This document shows positions 1 to 26,277 of a stretch of 64,000 bases of DNA, piece after piece; positions within the stretch are counted from its first letter, which is position 1; each line of letters opens with the position of its first letter. Source of the DNA: Simmondsia chinensis (Eukaryota; Streptophyta; Magnoliopsida; Caryophyllales; Simmondsiaceae). Below the pieces are notes generated by a model. That model saw only the letters and a list, made by a program, of their open reading frames with translations. It did not search any database and was not told the origin of the DNA. The position numbers were made by a program, and so were the translations under genes. The DNA lies in the NCBI GenBank assembly GCA_018398585.1, contig JAGTTD010000005.1:6813355-6877354 (forward strand), read 5' to 3'.

Positions 1-228
1 AAAAATTTCTGTTAGTCCATGCTGTGACAAGCTCGTTTGCAGAATATTTCTATAAGAGATAAAGTACTCTCTAGGATAGGGGTATTCTCTCAGCCAGGTC
101 GATGCAGCCTGTATCTCGCCAAGCACACTATTTAAACAGCAAAATAGGGTTGTAGACTTAAAACCTGTTACTCTTAGCTCTATGTTTACACAGTCTTCGT
201 CCAATCTTCCATCAAAAATTAAACAAAT
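1..228 (-). other. Unrecognised open frame running off the left edge
   Basis: On the minus strand a frame stays open for about 76 codons to the window edge, containing LGEIQAASTWLREYPYPREY. It does not resemble the expected continuation of gyrase A. An in-frame TGA closes it on the upstream side near 229, and I see no initiating Met. It could be an exon of the next gene, part of an insertion in gyrase intron 17, or chance. I do not recognise the protein. Confidence 0.25.
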
Positions 229-240
229 AGAGGTGAAAAC

Positions 241-458
241 TCACAAGGAAGATAACCCATGGATCAGTTAGAAGTCATGAGTACAGCCTTTAATAGGTGA
301 TAATTATACTCCAAGTCAACAATTGTTCTAGATATTTACCGGAAGATAACTCACAAGGAAGACAACTCATGGATCAGTTAGAAGTCCTGAGTACAGCCTT
401 AATAGGAGATGATTATACTCCACGTCAACAATTGTTCTAGATATTTACCCGGGATAGA
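241..458. repeat. Two-copy tandem duplication, period about 110 bp
   Basis: A unit beginning tcacaaggaagataac at 241 recurs at 351 with a few substitutions and a 1-2 bp length change. Both copies end near gttctagatatttacc. It lies in the last visible GYRA intron. The duplication looks local and recent. Confidence 0.8.
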
Positions 459-785
459 GAAACAGGAGTCGGTACCTTGTCTAAGACAAAGTGAATCATT
501 CACACAAGACAACCAAACAAAAAGCTTTAAAAAAATGCAACGTTTAATGTTTCACGATGCAAAAGATCCATTCTAATTGTATGCACAAATTTCAAAAAGA
601 TACAGAAACATGCACAAGTAAAAAATCATCCATTGCACACAATTTTTAACGCTATCTTTAGGGGGATATATCCCCATTTGCCCAAAAGGTGAGATGCTTT
701 TGAGTAAAACGTATCAGAAGCATCCTATCTTCATTTATTTATTAGACAGTCATCAAGTGAGAGAATATCAGCAGAACCATGTTAC

Positions 786-14882
<14,097 letters not shown>

Positions 14883-15028
14883 CTAGTGGTCATGGGGGAA
14901 GCGATAGTGTTAAACCCTATATTAGGGCTTATGAATGGGATTCCGCGCCAAGTATGTAATTTTTCTCTCTTTTATTTTTTGTGTCCTTGCTAGCAACACA
15001 ATTGCGCGGAAGTGAATGTACTTTGTAG
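14883..15028 (-). promoter_or_regulatory. GYRA upstream region
   Basis: Only about 150 bp separate the GYRA ATG from an hAT-like insertion, so the proximal promoter is short or has been interrupted. It contains a telo-box-like motif (aaaccctatatt near 14913). I see no convincing TATA box. Confidence 0.35.
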
Positions 15029-15717
15029 TAGGGGAGTAAATGATCAGAATCACTCGCGAATAGCTTTAATAAAACTTGACTCGAACTTTGAGTTCGAGTT
15101 CGAGTATCAAATATCAAAAGATATTCGATTAATAAATGAGTACGAGCCGAGTAGTTCAATACTCGACTGAATACTCGACTCGATACTCGAATTAGTACTC
15201 TACTCGATACTTGACCCGTATGAAGTAGTTTTTATGTATTATTTTCTTTTAAAATTGATGGCTTATAACATTAATAACATAATGAAAGAAGAAAGATTGA
15301 ATTCCTTGTAAAAAATGGCATATTATATTTGTGGTAAAGTGAAAGAACTTGTATTTGTTTTACTTGTATTTTTTGAAACTTAGGTTTTGATGCATAGTTG
15401 ATATTAATATATCGGTGATTTGTGATTGTATATGTTAAATATAGAGTGGGCAATATTTGAGCATCCAAATTGAGTATAACTAGTGCTCAAAAAAATTTGT
15501 GTATGACTAATATTCGAGTGTATGGAATAATATTATAATAGAGCTAAATTGTTGAACATTCATATGCACAATAAACGAGTACTCGAATAATTAATCGAAT
15601 TCGAGTTCGAGCAAAATCTACTACTTGAATTGAGTTCGAGTACCTAAATAGTTAATCGAGTTCGAGCCAAATACTGAGATACTCGGCTCAACTCGACTCG
15701 ATTCGATTACACCTCTA
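15029..15717. mobile_element. Non-autonomous hAT-like element with CTCGA-rich subterminal arrays
   Basis: A perfect 8-bp target duplication, ctttgtag (15021-15028 and 15718-15725), is diagnostic of hAT insertion. Termini are TAGGGGAGTAA and the inverse of TAGAGGTGTAA. Both ends carry many degenerate copies of actcga/tcgagt motifs, suggestive of transposase-binding arrays. There is no transposase ORF. It lies directly upstream of GYRA. Confidence 0.88.
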
Positions 15718-15884
15718 CTTTGTAGGATTACCTTTGATGATATATTAATGCCTTGTTTGACAATCGAGTAAAGGCGGTAAAGAGAAGAAGGGTTAAAAAA
15801 AAGGTAGGGAAGAAGAGGGTAAAATATTATCCTATCCTTATTTGGATAAGCCTAATAAAGTGGGGTAGAAGTAAATAGAGGTAA

Positions 15885-16382
15885 ATGAGGTCGAGCCTCC
15901 CTGCTGTCATACAAGAATCACCAAGCAATTACCCATATATAGACTCCGTGAGGAATGGAGGACCAGTTGGCATCAAAATTACGGTCAATGAGAAACTTGA
16001 GAGCCAGGGACACTTAAAAACTGACAAGTTAGAAGTGGTAAAAGTTAGCTTTGCCTTGAGGACATGTGTACCTATACAACGTCATGATCCTTGGGGGCAA
16101 GGGCAAGCTTTTACCTTAAGGAACTTAAATCTTGAATCCAAAATTAAACTAGTCTTTAACACTGCGGGCAAAAACAAGCTTCCTTCTCCAGGAATTCAAA
16201 TCCCGCTTCCACATTCAAAGCCAGTATATGAGACCAGAAAGCAAGAAAGCGTCAATCAACATCAAGGGTTGACGTTTGATCTAGACCGGGCACGGAACTA
16301 TGATCCGGTCTTAAACCCTAGGGCATACCACCAAGGGGCAAGCCATGTTCATGTGGCACTGGGTCCCAAATCTAGCCTATGA
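15885..16382 (+). CDS. Hypothetical ORF in repeat-rich DNA
   Basis: 165 codons from an ATG (MRSSLPAVIQESPSNYPY), with no recognised domain. It lies upstream of a Copia-type 3' end (polypurine tract and LTR at about 17,505-17,520), so it may be a fragment of that decayed element rather than a host gene. Composition is ordinary. I would not treat it as a gene without transcripts. Confidence 0.25.
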   Translation: MRSSLPAVIQESPSNYPYIDSVRNGGPVGIKITVNEKLESQGHLKTDKLEVVKVSFALRTCVPIQRHDPWGQGQAFTLRNLNLESKIKLVFNTAGKNKLPSPGIQIPLPHSKPVYETRKQESVNQHQGLTFDLDRARNYDPVLNPRAYHQGASHVHVALGPKSSL

Positions 16383-17512
16383 AAAAAATGGGAAACTCGA
16401 GTGATAATCAGACCCAGATGGGGACCCAAACATACCAACAAGATCAGCTAAGCTTAGGAGGACAAAACCTAGCCTGTGTAGGACAAGGCCCATGTCCTAT
16501 TCTAATAATCATGTGAGCTCAAAGTCTCCTATGGACTTTATGAGAAACTGATTGCCTTATAGAGCACAACTATCAATAGCTCACCAAGCGGTTGACTTTC
16601 CTTTTAAAGATCAACTAAACACCATCGTTGATCAGATGTCTGGCCTAGGCTTACAACGAGTCAGTATGCCTATATACAACAAACCTTATCTTCATTGTTT
16701 ATATTTGTGATAGTGAAGCTATGCTTTCAAATGCATAAGAGTAAGGTGCATTATTGAAAGTCCAAACACATTAGTATGAGATATAGTTATATGAAATAAC
16801 TTATGAAATATTGTGTGATCACTGTAGACATTAAAAATGTAAATTAGAATCTAGTGGGTTCCTTATTGAAAAGCTTTCCTAGAGACTTGGTAATAGATAT
16901 GAGTAAAGGGATGGGTAAAACCCGTCAATTTTAGTCACTCATGATTGACCCTCAATCCAACGCTTGGTACAACATCAGGCCTTATGTTCCATGAGAGACT
17001 TCCATCATTCGTGTGATTGCAAGCACTAAAAGTAAAATTCCATCTCGAGTGTGGTGCTTGGTGACCTATGACAAAGGGAAAAAGAGGTTGAATTTATGCT
17101 CTTAATGGACATGAGTAAACAATTGAATGCCGGGTTGCAGAAGCATGATCGATGGGGTCTACCTATGTGAGTATGAAGTTTGGCTATTTCAAGAAATGAT
17201 TTAATGACAAGGGTTTGACTCTGTAACACTCATGAATGGTACAGGACACAAGGCCAAAAATGTGTCGGTCTGGAAGATCAGGTGTGTGTGTAGGAAGTAA
17301 GTCTTGTGTGTGGAGATGTATTCAATTAGTCAAATGGAATGTATGGTTGAAAGCTTAGTCTACCATTTCGTTTCAAGTAATTGTAGCGGGTCTTCACTGA
17401 GTGAAGATTCAATCGAAAGACACTCTCATTTATGCGTAAAAACTTCCTTTTATTCCAAGATGATATTTGTATGATAATGTATGTATTTTGTATTTTAAAA
17501 ATGGTGGGGGAT
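16383..17512 (+). pseudogene. Decayed 3' end of a Copia-type retrotransposon
   Basis: No long ORF is present. The stretch ends in tggtgggggattgttgg, the usual polypurine tract/LTR junction of plant Copia elements. Immediately downstream is the LTR at 17513-19551. The element's pol region is not recognisable. Confidence 0.45.
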
Positions 17513-17577
17513 TGTTGGTGTATTTTTGAAATAAGCAAAAGATGATTTGGTATCCTTTAGGTGAAGATGTGTGTCTC

Positions 17578-19222
17578 TGATGCATCTAATAAAGGGGATA
17601 ATATTCTTTACATAGAAAAATAGTAGTTAGAGATATTATTAGTTTGTTAATGATTGTTAACTATAAATACTTGTATTAGTTGTGATATGAACAACAATGA
17701 TCAAACAAACACTTTTCTCATATCTCTCTCTCTTTTCTCATCCCCTTCTTCTAATTCTCTTTCTCATATCACTCTGACTCACAACCCTAACCCCTAATCT
17801 AGGTTACACCCTAAATTGGTGTAACATTTGGTATAAGAGCAGGTTATTTGCTGCGTTTTTTTATCCATGGCCGACGGTACGCGAAGTAGTTCAGATCTGG
17901 GGTGATTGAAAGCTCGGTTGGGTGACATCGAGAGTCGAATTGATGGTCGATTTCACGCAATTGATGAATGCTTTCAAGTAGTACAATCCGATATTGCTTC
18001 AATCAAGCAGGAGCAATGCCAAATGATGGAGATTATGCTGGATTTGCAGCGTCATTATCGACCTAGTGATGATGCTACCCTCTTAATCAAAGTCACGGAG
18101 GTCTTTTATCCTATAACCGAAGATGTTCTTCATCAGATATTCTCTCGTTTTGGTCACATTGCAAAACTTGAAGTCATCTCATCATCAATTCTTGAGGTTA
18201 AAGCACACATCACATGTTCTTCAAGACAAAATGCGATTTCTGCGTTTTTGTTCAATGGAAGAGCTGTATATGACCATTGCTATTACATGGATATTCAATT
18301 TCTCAATCTTGAGCCTCAAGTATATAATATGACACAACCTATTGGAGGGACACGTGATGTTTCATCTGATTGTTATAAGCACAATATAGTTGATCAAGTG
18401 AATGAGTTGGATGAAGTGGTTGTTAAGTCAATGGAGGATCAAGATTATGTTCAGCGGCTTAGTTTGCAATCAAAGGTGACCGAATTGGGATCTGGTGATG
18501 TTGGAGCTAGAAGTGAACAAGATACTGATGCTGCAACACATTTTAAACCATATCAAGAATTGCTAATACAAGCTCCCGCGAATCCTTTGAAGGCTGCAAC
18601 AATAGTACCCGAACTTCACACTACAAAAATTTCAGTGTTGCAACAAATTGAACGCGTTGATGACTTCCTCGATTTGAATGTTGAAGCACTCCTTCACAAT
18701 GGCCATACAATATTGCATCTCATCAGCATCAGCTCTGTCAACATGCATCAAATGATACTTGTGACAAGAAATGACGTTCCAGGTTCTGTAAGGGTTGCTT
18801 CTGCATTGGGATTCCGTATAAGCATATTAGTTGGTGGAAGATTGAATTCCAAGCTTGTGTTTCACATCTTCATCTTTGATCCAGTCAAAGAAACATTGTT
18901 CGAAATTTTCTCAAAGCCTCTACATTTCACTCGTTCTCATCCTTGAGGACAAGGATGCTTTGTGGGGAGGGTATTGATGCATGTAATAATGGGGATAATA
19001 TTCTTTACATAGAAAAATAATAGTTAGAACTATTATTAGTTAGTTAGAGATATCATTAGTTTGTTAATAATTGTTAGCTATAAATACTTATATTAGTTGT
19101 GATATGAACAACAATGATCAAACAAATACTTTTCTCAACCCCTTCTTCTAATTCTCTTTTTCATCTCACTCTAACTCACAACCCTAACCCTAATTTAGGT
19201 TACACCCTAAATTGGTGTAACA
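17578..19222 (+). mobile_element. Complete non-autonomous LTR retrotransposon carrying an RRM gene (element R2)
   Basis: LTRs of 249 bp (17578-17826) and 248 bp (18975-19222) begin TGATGCAT and end TGGTGTAACA. A perfect 5-bp duplication GTCTC flanks it. The primer site tttggtataagagcagg follows the 5' LTR, and a purine tract (ttgtggggaggg) precedes the 3' LTR. The 3' internal segment (catccttgaggacaaggatg) is shared with R1, but the LTRs are unrelated. So R2 is a different family of the same type. No pol domains are present. Confidence 0.92.
17867..18946 (+). pseudogene. R2 ORF: coiled coil plus PTB-type RRM, one early stop
   Basis: It starts ATG (MADGTRSSSDLG), then has an in-frame TGA at 17903-17905, then runs open for 347 codons. 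The first ~50 residues form a heptad-like helix (ARLGDIESRIDGRFHAIDE). Next is an RRM (LLIKVTEVFYPITEDVLHQI ... AVYDHCYYMDIQF) that aligns with the R1 and PTB RRM2 signatures. The C-terminal ~200 residues are not recognised. The MAdGTR start resembles the N-terminus of plant Ty3 gag proteins, which suggests a gag-RRM arrangement. The early stop could be bypassed by initiation further in, or the copy may be dead. Confidence 0.65.
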
Positions 19223-19551
19223 GTCTCTTTGTGAAGGGATACGTCTCTTCATAAAAAGACACTTGCAAACTATAAGTACTTCCTCCTTTCCTATGTTGAA
19301 ATTATAAAAGAAACATAACTTCAAAACTTCATTCTATCTTCCATTAAATGTCTCATTATCTTTCCTTTCTACACTCTATCTCATTTTAGTTCTTGGTTTT
19401 CATTGTATCCCAAAGGATATTTCATTATCCACAAAATAACTCTTAAGGATAGTGGTTCATTACATACCTTGAAGCTCGAGACTGTTCATTGATACCCATT
19501 TTTTAAGATTTCTCTAATGAAATTTGTGTTTTTCTACAAATTGTTCCAACA

Positions 19552-20036
19552 AGTTTGGTAAAGAAACATCATTGGTGATTGGTTTAAAAATTATTTCTTC
19601 AAACTTGAAGTACTGAAAAATTAATTAAAAAAAGTTGTAAAAAAAAAAATTAATTCAGTAAAATTGAAAAGGGAAAATTAATATAGTTACCATGAAGTAT
19701 ATTTTGATTTTTTTAGTCTACAAATTTTATAAAATATTTTTCATCTAAAAATTACATATATTTAATAAAATATTTCAAACAGTGATGTAATAGGGGCATA
19801 AAACTTACGACTCTATGTTGGCGGTCACACTGTCCCCTTGCCATTTCTCTCATCCCACACACGATGTTGTAACACCCTCACACTGTAATTTGAATTATTT
19901 TATTTTATATAGTTATAGATAACTTTTGGACTAAAAAGTTTTTTATCGAAGTATATGAACTAAAAAAAATTAATACACTAAATAACCAAATATTAATACG
20001 CAAATTACCCATTTTAAAATAGACTAGTGTCATTGT
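19552..20036. other. AT-rich intergenic DNA
   Basis: I see no ORF, RNA or complete repeat here. There are only short T- and A-rich runs. Confidence 0.5.
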
Positions 20037-20589
20037 TAAGGGTGGCAAATGTGTCATATTGTGTCGTGTTCGTGTTTGTGTTCTTGTTATGTGACGGGTC
20101 TTAGAAATGGAGGCAAATCGAATCTGACCCATTTATTAAATGGGTTAGGTATTCTCAATCCTTACCCAACCCAATTATTAAACAAGTTACCCGCGAGATA
20201 TCTATCTAATTATATTGGTTACTGTTTTTCTTTAAATGCTAGTTTTTCAACTTATAAACATGTTAATAATTACACTTTATGGTTGATATTAGTAATAAAT
20301 ACTTATCATATTTATAATTATTAAAATAAACTATCAAATTAGTATTACTGAATATAGTTCAAATTATCTTATCTTCAAAAGATATATATAATAACAATAG
20401 TACATCATTCAAATATCTAACTTATTTATATAAACGAGTCAATCGTGTTGAAAACAGGTTGCACAGGTTAAATCAAAATTCAACTCAACTATCTAATATG
20501 TTAAATGGGTCAATCAAAATTCACCTTAGCTTTAAAACCCCCGACCCATACACGTTATCTTCGTATCGTGTTAGATTTTGCCAGTCCTA
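20037..20589. mobile_element. Non-autonomous hAT-like element
   Basis: Flanks gtcattgt and gttattgt form an 8-bp duplication with one mismatch. Termini are taagggtggcaaa and the inverse of taggactggcaaaa. Subterminal GTGT/CGTGTT-rich blocks occur at both ends (gtgtcgtgttcgtg; cacgttatcttcg). No transposase is present. Confidence 0.78.
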
Positions 20590-20742
20590 GTTATTGTCAT
20601 GGGACTTTTTTGGTTAGCACCGGCGCAATAACAAATACTTTTGAATTTTGTTATGTTGAAATTGCATTGACATTAACTATAAAAAAAAAATCATAATAAT
20701 AGCACTACCCTGATAGATGAAATAATATAATTTATAAGGTTA

Positions 20743-20979
20743 AAGGAACATACCCAGTGCCTCAAGGGCTCCCGCCTACGCAGGGTCTGGGGGGGGACGG
20801 AGGTACGCAGCCTTCCCCATTCAGGATGTTAACCTGAAGAGAGGCTGTTTCCCAGTGCCCCCAACCTGAGGGTGAGGACTTCCCAGAAGGTCACCCATCT
20901 TGGTACTACTCTCGTCCAAGCACGCTTAACTTCGGAGTTCTAATGGGATCCGGTGACGGCGTGTTGGTGCCCTCTTTGG
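20743..20979 (-). mobile_element. 5S rRNA-headed SINE (complete)
   Basis: A perfect 15-bp duplication, taatttataaggtta, flanks 237 bp. On the minus strand the head reads ccggatcccattagaactc, gaagttaagcgtgcttgg and gatgggtgacc, which is the plant 5S rRNA with its internal A box and C box. It then fuses to the tail module ggttgggggcac ... gggagcccttgaggcac. The 5S part is a pseudogene, not an rRNA locus. Confidence 0.92.
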
Positions 20980-20994
20980 TAATTTATAAGGTTA

Positions 20995-21407
20995 TTTACT
21001 GTAAAGATTTCTGTACTTTTCATACTGCGTTAATTTAGTCTTTTTTACTTTTAATTATATTAATGTCGTTCTTCTACAATCCATAGTGTATTAATTTAGT
21101 TATTTGATCAAATTTAAGTAAATCATTGACGTTTTTAACAGCACAATCACATTAGATACAATTAAGCCACTTAGATCTACCAATTAACTCTATTTTAACC
21201 TATCCTATGATCAAACTATTAAAAGTTTCATTATGAACTAAACATAAATCTTACTCTAAAGACCAAATTGACATAATATCGTTTGTATAGAGACCAAATC
21301 GATAAAATTAAAAGTACAAGTATTAAATTAACTAAATAAGTAAAGTACACGAGCCTTTAGTATAAATATCCCTAATTTATAATATTTAAATTAGCTTTTT
21401 GGGAAAG
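20995..21407. other. AT-rich intergenic DNA
   Basis: No ORF or recognisable element is visible in this stretch. Confidence 0.5.
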
Positions 21408-21955
21408 TATCACTTAAGCACCCTGAGGTTTGATCATTTACCATATATGTACTTTGACGTTTCAAAATATACAATAGAGTACTTTGAAGTTTAAAATTTT
21501 TTTCACTTGGGTACCCTAAAGTTTTAAAATTTTATCAACCAGACACCTTTCTTCCAAAATTTAATAGATTTTCGTTGAAAAATATTAAAGTAAAATATGA
21601 TTCCAATAATGCATAAGTATATTATTAGATTTGACGATCTTTTACCAAAAAATATTGATATGACATATGATTTTGGCACTATAAGGGTAGCTTGCATCCA
21701 ACCTAAGTGAATATTTTTACCGTAGTTTGTTAAATTTTTGTTAAAAAATATTAAAATGAATTGTATATTTTATCATAATTATGCACTAAATTAGTATATT
21801 TTGCATAAAATTGGTCTAATTCTCACTAAAACTCATCAAATTCTGACATAACGCACCTAAGTGATAAAATTTTCAAACCTCTGGATACCTCATTGTATAT
21901 ATTAAAATGTTCAAGTACTAGGTGACAAATGATCAAATCTCAAGGTAAAGTGATA
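21408..21955. repeat. Foldback/MITE family F550, copy 1
   Basis: Imperfect terminal inverted repeats of about 50 bp: the left end reads tatcacttaagcaccctgag and the right end is its near complement (ctcaaggtaaagtgata). At least six more copies occur in this window. There is no ORF. The target duplication is unclear. Confidence 0.7.
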
Positions 21956-21962
21956 ATTACAG

Positions 21963-22456
21963 TTGGTCAAGGACCGGACCGGACCAACCATATATCTGTC
22001 CGGTCTTTGGTCCTAGTATATGGGGTTAATTGGTCTTCGGTTCGGTCCAGTCCAAGACCGAAAAACCCAAAGACCCGACCAAAGACTGATTAACATCAAT
22101 GACGCATTAAATATTTTGGGTAAATAATTTTAATATAATTAATATATAATATATGTATCTGAAATTACATAATCTTAAAAAATTAAATATTTATTTTTTA
22201 CTATTTAGTTGTTATATAAAGATTCCATATAATTATCCTTAAATTATATATATTGTGTAAATTATATTATTATCATTATTTTCTAATTTTTAACTTTCGT
22301 ATGCAAACGTTTTTCTTCTTATAATTGCACTTGTTAGATGAAACATCTATCCAAAACAGTCCGATCCGGTCCGGTCCCTTGGTCTCATGATTTAACGAAC
22401 TTCAGTCTTCGATCCTGTTGATTCGGTCCGACCTTGGACCGATGTGCACCTTTCTA
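21963..22456. mobile_element. Probable hAT-like element with CCGGTCC subterminal blocks
   Basis: The left end has repeated ggaccggacc and the right end has ggtccgacc/gatccggtcc blocks, in the layout of the 8-bp-duplication elements at 15029 and 20037. I could not identify a target duplication, so the borders are approximate. Confidence 0.45.
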
Positions 22457-22489
22457 ATCTATCTAATCTATCTTCTATCTAATATATTA

Positions 22490-24100
22490 AGGAGGAGTTG
22501 TCCGAGTTTTTTAGCTAATTAGCACATTTTTAAAAAAAATTTAGCAATTTGGCATAATTTTAAAAATATTTAGCGATTTGGCATGTTTTACTGTAGCAAG
22601 TGAGTGCAGGACGTACGGGACGTCATGCAGCAGTGTTGCAATTTATTTTTTTTTTTAAAGTTTTACCTCTTTAAAATTTTACAAAAATAAATAAATTTTC
22701 TTTTTAATTTAAATTATTTTAATTTTTAATTTTATAATTTGAATCACTAAATACATATACATTTTAAATTAAAAGGTATATGTATATTATTATTTAAACT
22801 ATTAATAAGAAAGATATAAATGAGGGACACATTTAAATGAGGAGATGGTGATACGTATATTATTATTTAAACTATCTCGTACATGAACTATGGTATTATA
22901 ATACTATTAATAAGGAGGATATAAATGAGGGACACATTTAAATGAAGAGAAGTTGATGTTTGCAACAAAAAATCAAGAGTTTACGCATTTGTACATTATT
23001 TTTTGAATTATTTTATTAGATACATGTTACTCAAAAACTAAAAAATCATTTCATATAGTTTATAAAATATATTTCAAAAATTCATATATATTAGTTTTTG
23101 AGTTACATGTATCTCATAAAATAGTTCAAATAATAATATACAAATGCATAAACTCGTAATTTTTTGTTACAAACATCAAAATCTCTTCATTTAAATGTGT
23201 CCCTTATTTACATCCTCCTTATTAATAGTATTATAATACCATAGTTCCTGTATAAGATAGTTTAAATAATAATATACATATCACCATCTTCTCATTTCAA
23301 TGTGTCTTTCATTTATATCTTCCTTATTAATAGTTCAAATAATAATATATATATACCTTTTAATTTAAAATATATATATGTATTTAGTGATTTAAATTAT
23401 AAAATTAAAAATTAAAATAATTTAAATTAAAAAAAAATTTATTAATTTTTTTAAAATTTTAAAGATGTAAAACTAAAAAAAAAAATAAAAAATGTACGGC
23501 GTGCAACAATGCCGCTGTTGCACGCCATACGGGATGTCGTGCAACCACTTTGCTACAGTAAACTGTGCCAAATCGCTAAATATTTTTAGAATTGTGCGAA
23601 ATCGCTAAATTTTTTTAAAAAACGTGCCAGTTAGCTAAAAATAACTTAAATGTGTCCTTCATTTATATCCTCCTTATTAATAGTATTATAATACCATAGT
23701 TCATGTATGAGATAGTTTAAATAATAATATACATATCACCATCTCCTCATTTAAATGTGTCCCTCATTTATATCTTTCTTATTAATAGTTTAAATAATAA
23801 TATACATATACCTTTTAATTTAAAATGTATATGTATTTAGTGATTCAAATTATAAAATTAAAAATTAAAATAATTTAAATTAAAAAGAAAATTTATTTAT
23901 TTTTTTAAAATTTTAAAGAGGTAAAACAAAAAAATAAAAATAAAATTGCAACACTGCTGCATGACGTCCCGCACGTCCTGCACTCACTTGCTACAGTAAA
24001 ACATGCCAAATCACTAAATATTTTTAAAATTATGCCAAATTACTAAATTTTTTAAAAAAATGTGCTAATTAGCTAAAAAACTCGAGTTATCCTCCCTCCC
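22490..24100. repeat. Large foldback repeat with one left arm and two right arms
   Basis: The left arm (about 22,490-23,065) begins ggagttgtccgagtttttta and contains gctaattagcac, ctgtagcaagtgagtgc and an AT-rich core. Its reverse complement follows at about 23,080-23,645, and a second, closer reverse complement follows at about 23,646-24,100. Transcripts through it would form a hairpin over 500 bp long. It could be a Mutator-like or foldback transposon, or lie inside a Helitron: upstream tctatctaatatattaagg resembles a Helitron 5' end. Confidence 0.75.
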
Positions 24101-24216
24101 AAATCTCTTCTTTTACTAAGTCCTTTATTTTAGACAACTATCATTTTGGAGTTGTCCTCCCCCTCCAAATCTCTTTTTTTCCTGAATCCTTTATTTTTAG
24201 AGAACTATCTTTTTGG
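24074..24216. repeat. Tandem duplication, about 70 bp
   Basis: Two units each start gagtt(a/g)tcctcc and end in actatc(a)tttttgg, with ccaaatctctt in common. They adjoin the outer end of the foldback repeat. Confidence 0.65.
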
Positions 24217-26147
24217 TTTTTAAATAAATTAAAATATATATTTAATTATTTAATTATAATCTTAACTACCCACTATTTAATATATATATAAAATAAATTA
24301 CATAAACTAACTGACACTTTCCCTTCCAAAATCTTCACGATCGTATGGGATTTCATGTTTCCCCTTGATTTTCTCTCACCTTATTTCATATTCTTTTTTC
24401 TCGTTCTCTTTCTCTCATCAATTTTTTCATAAATTCGACATTAAAAGAAGAATTAGCAAAGTAAGTGTACTGCATTTTTTATATTCAATATGCAATAAGA
24501 CTTAGTTGACTTATTTGATGAATTACGTGTGTTTATATTTATAAATCATCTCTTTACATATTTGTTTAAAAATTATCCGCATAATTTATCTCTGCATTTT
24601 CCTTGCCCAACCTATGATCGTATTCATAGTTCCTCTTTACTTTCTCTCACTTCATCCTAGATTTTTCTTTCTCATTCTTTTTCTATCTTCTCTTGTTTCA
24701 GAAATTCGACATTCAAATATGAATTGGCACGGTAAGTCTACCAATATTCTCTATTCAATGTGTAATCAGACTTATTTTATGAATTTTTTTATATGTACTT
24801 ATATATGTAAAGCTTTGCATATTTATTTAAAAATTGTCCACATGACTTATCTCACATCCATCACAAATTACAATCTTCGATAACAAATTATAGGATAAAT
24901 AAATATTATAACAAAAAAATTCTTATAATATATATTCTGTTAACAAAAAAAAAAAAGATAACCAATTGACTTACTTTGAATTAATAAAATAAAGTAAAAA
25001 TTTTCAAATAAATTAAAAAAAATTAAATAGTTAAAAAAATAATTTTACAGAATAATAATTCTACAATGAATTGGATAAATGTAGAATATACATTATAAGA
25101 GAAATATAGAAAAATAAAAAATTTAGAAACTATTGGTTAAAAAAGAATTGAAGAAAATATAGAATTAAAAATATGTAATCATTTCATAAAATTGAATCAA
25201 GTTAGATTGAACATGATAAGAAGAAAAAAAAATCTATAAAAGAGGTCTAGCAATTCTAGAAATAGGTAAATCATTTTTAAAAAAAAAAATTATACTCTAT
25301 TTATTTTAAATAAACACAATGGAGCTTAAAAAAATTAATAACAAAAATTTAGAGTAAGCATATAATTTATAACATAAAAATTACTTTTGACAAATAATTA
25401 TTTTACTAAAATGTGGTTTTTTCGACAGTTCAAACAAGGCCTTAGTTATAATTGTATGTCAATAAAAGGAAAAAATGAGCAATTAAAAATAACTAATGTT
25501 TCTTCAATAACACACTATAATAAATTATACAGTTATTATCGTCAAATATCATAATTAATGAACATATTATAATTATGAGAATTAAGTCGTTAAGTTTGCT
25601 AAGAACATGTCGAATTTAGCATGGTAATTTGAGATTGCTATACCAATGTACATTATAAAAATTAGGTACAGCTCAAGATAATCATACAACTCAAGCTCTT
25701 TTAATGTCTTTTAGTGAATATTAAAGAATCTATCATGATACACTTTGCTTTATTTGACTAATCAATAGTTCAAAAGTTTGATAAAATTTGCATTTATTTT
25801 CTTATATAATTTAATAAAGTAATTGGTCAAAATATTAATTAAAAAATTTGGACAAAAAACTATTAATTAAAATAATACTTGCGGAACAATTAAATTACAT
25901 AAGATATAAAAACTTCATCGTGCATCGCATGGGGAACATCTCATGTGCTGCCAGCCGCAAGTGTACCCACTTATAAATCCATTCTTTTATTATTTTTTTA
26001 ATGAAAAAAGTAATCTTCTTCCCTCGTTGGGTAGGCCCTTTTTTCCCACAAGTTAGTTAATTGTTTATTAACTTTCATTAAAATTCTCACTTGAAAGAGG
26101 CAGTGACAACACTAGAAGAAGGGTGTTGTAGGCAATTGGTGATCATC
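24217..26147. other. AT-rich intergenic DNA with diverged duplication and possible Helitron end
   Basis: Blocks at about 24,340-24,460 and 24,601-24,735 share ttctctcac, aaattcgacatt and flanking CT-rich DNA, so they look like an old duplication. Near 25,918 cgtgcatcgcatgggg resembles the hairpin at plant Helitron 3' ends, but no CTAGT follows. I see no gene. Confidence 0.4.
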
Positions 26148-26277
26148 TGAAAGAATAAGAAGCGTACATAATGCTGTGGCCCTCTTGTATATTTATAGAA
26201 CTTATAATAGACTTTACATCATATACAAAGTAGGCTCATTGGGTTCGGTTACATATAGTAATAACACCTATACTAGT

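Larger units (their letters stand above)
17513..19551 (+). repeat. Copia-type LTR split by nested element R2
   Basis: It starts TGTTGG after a purine tract and ends CCAACA. Removing the nested element and one duplicated gtctc leaves about 389 bp that read continuously (tgtgtctctttgtgaaggg). The sequence after it, agtttggta, resembles a primer-binding site but is incomplete. Confidence 0.6.
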
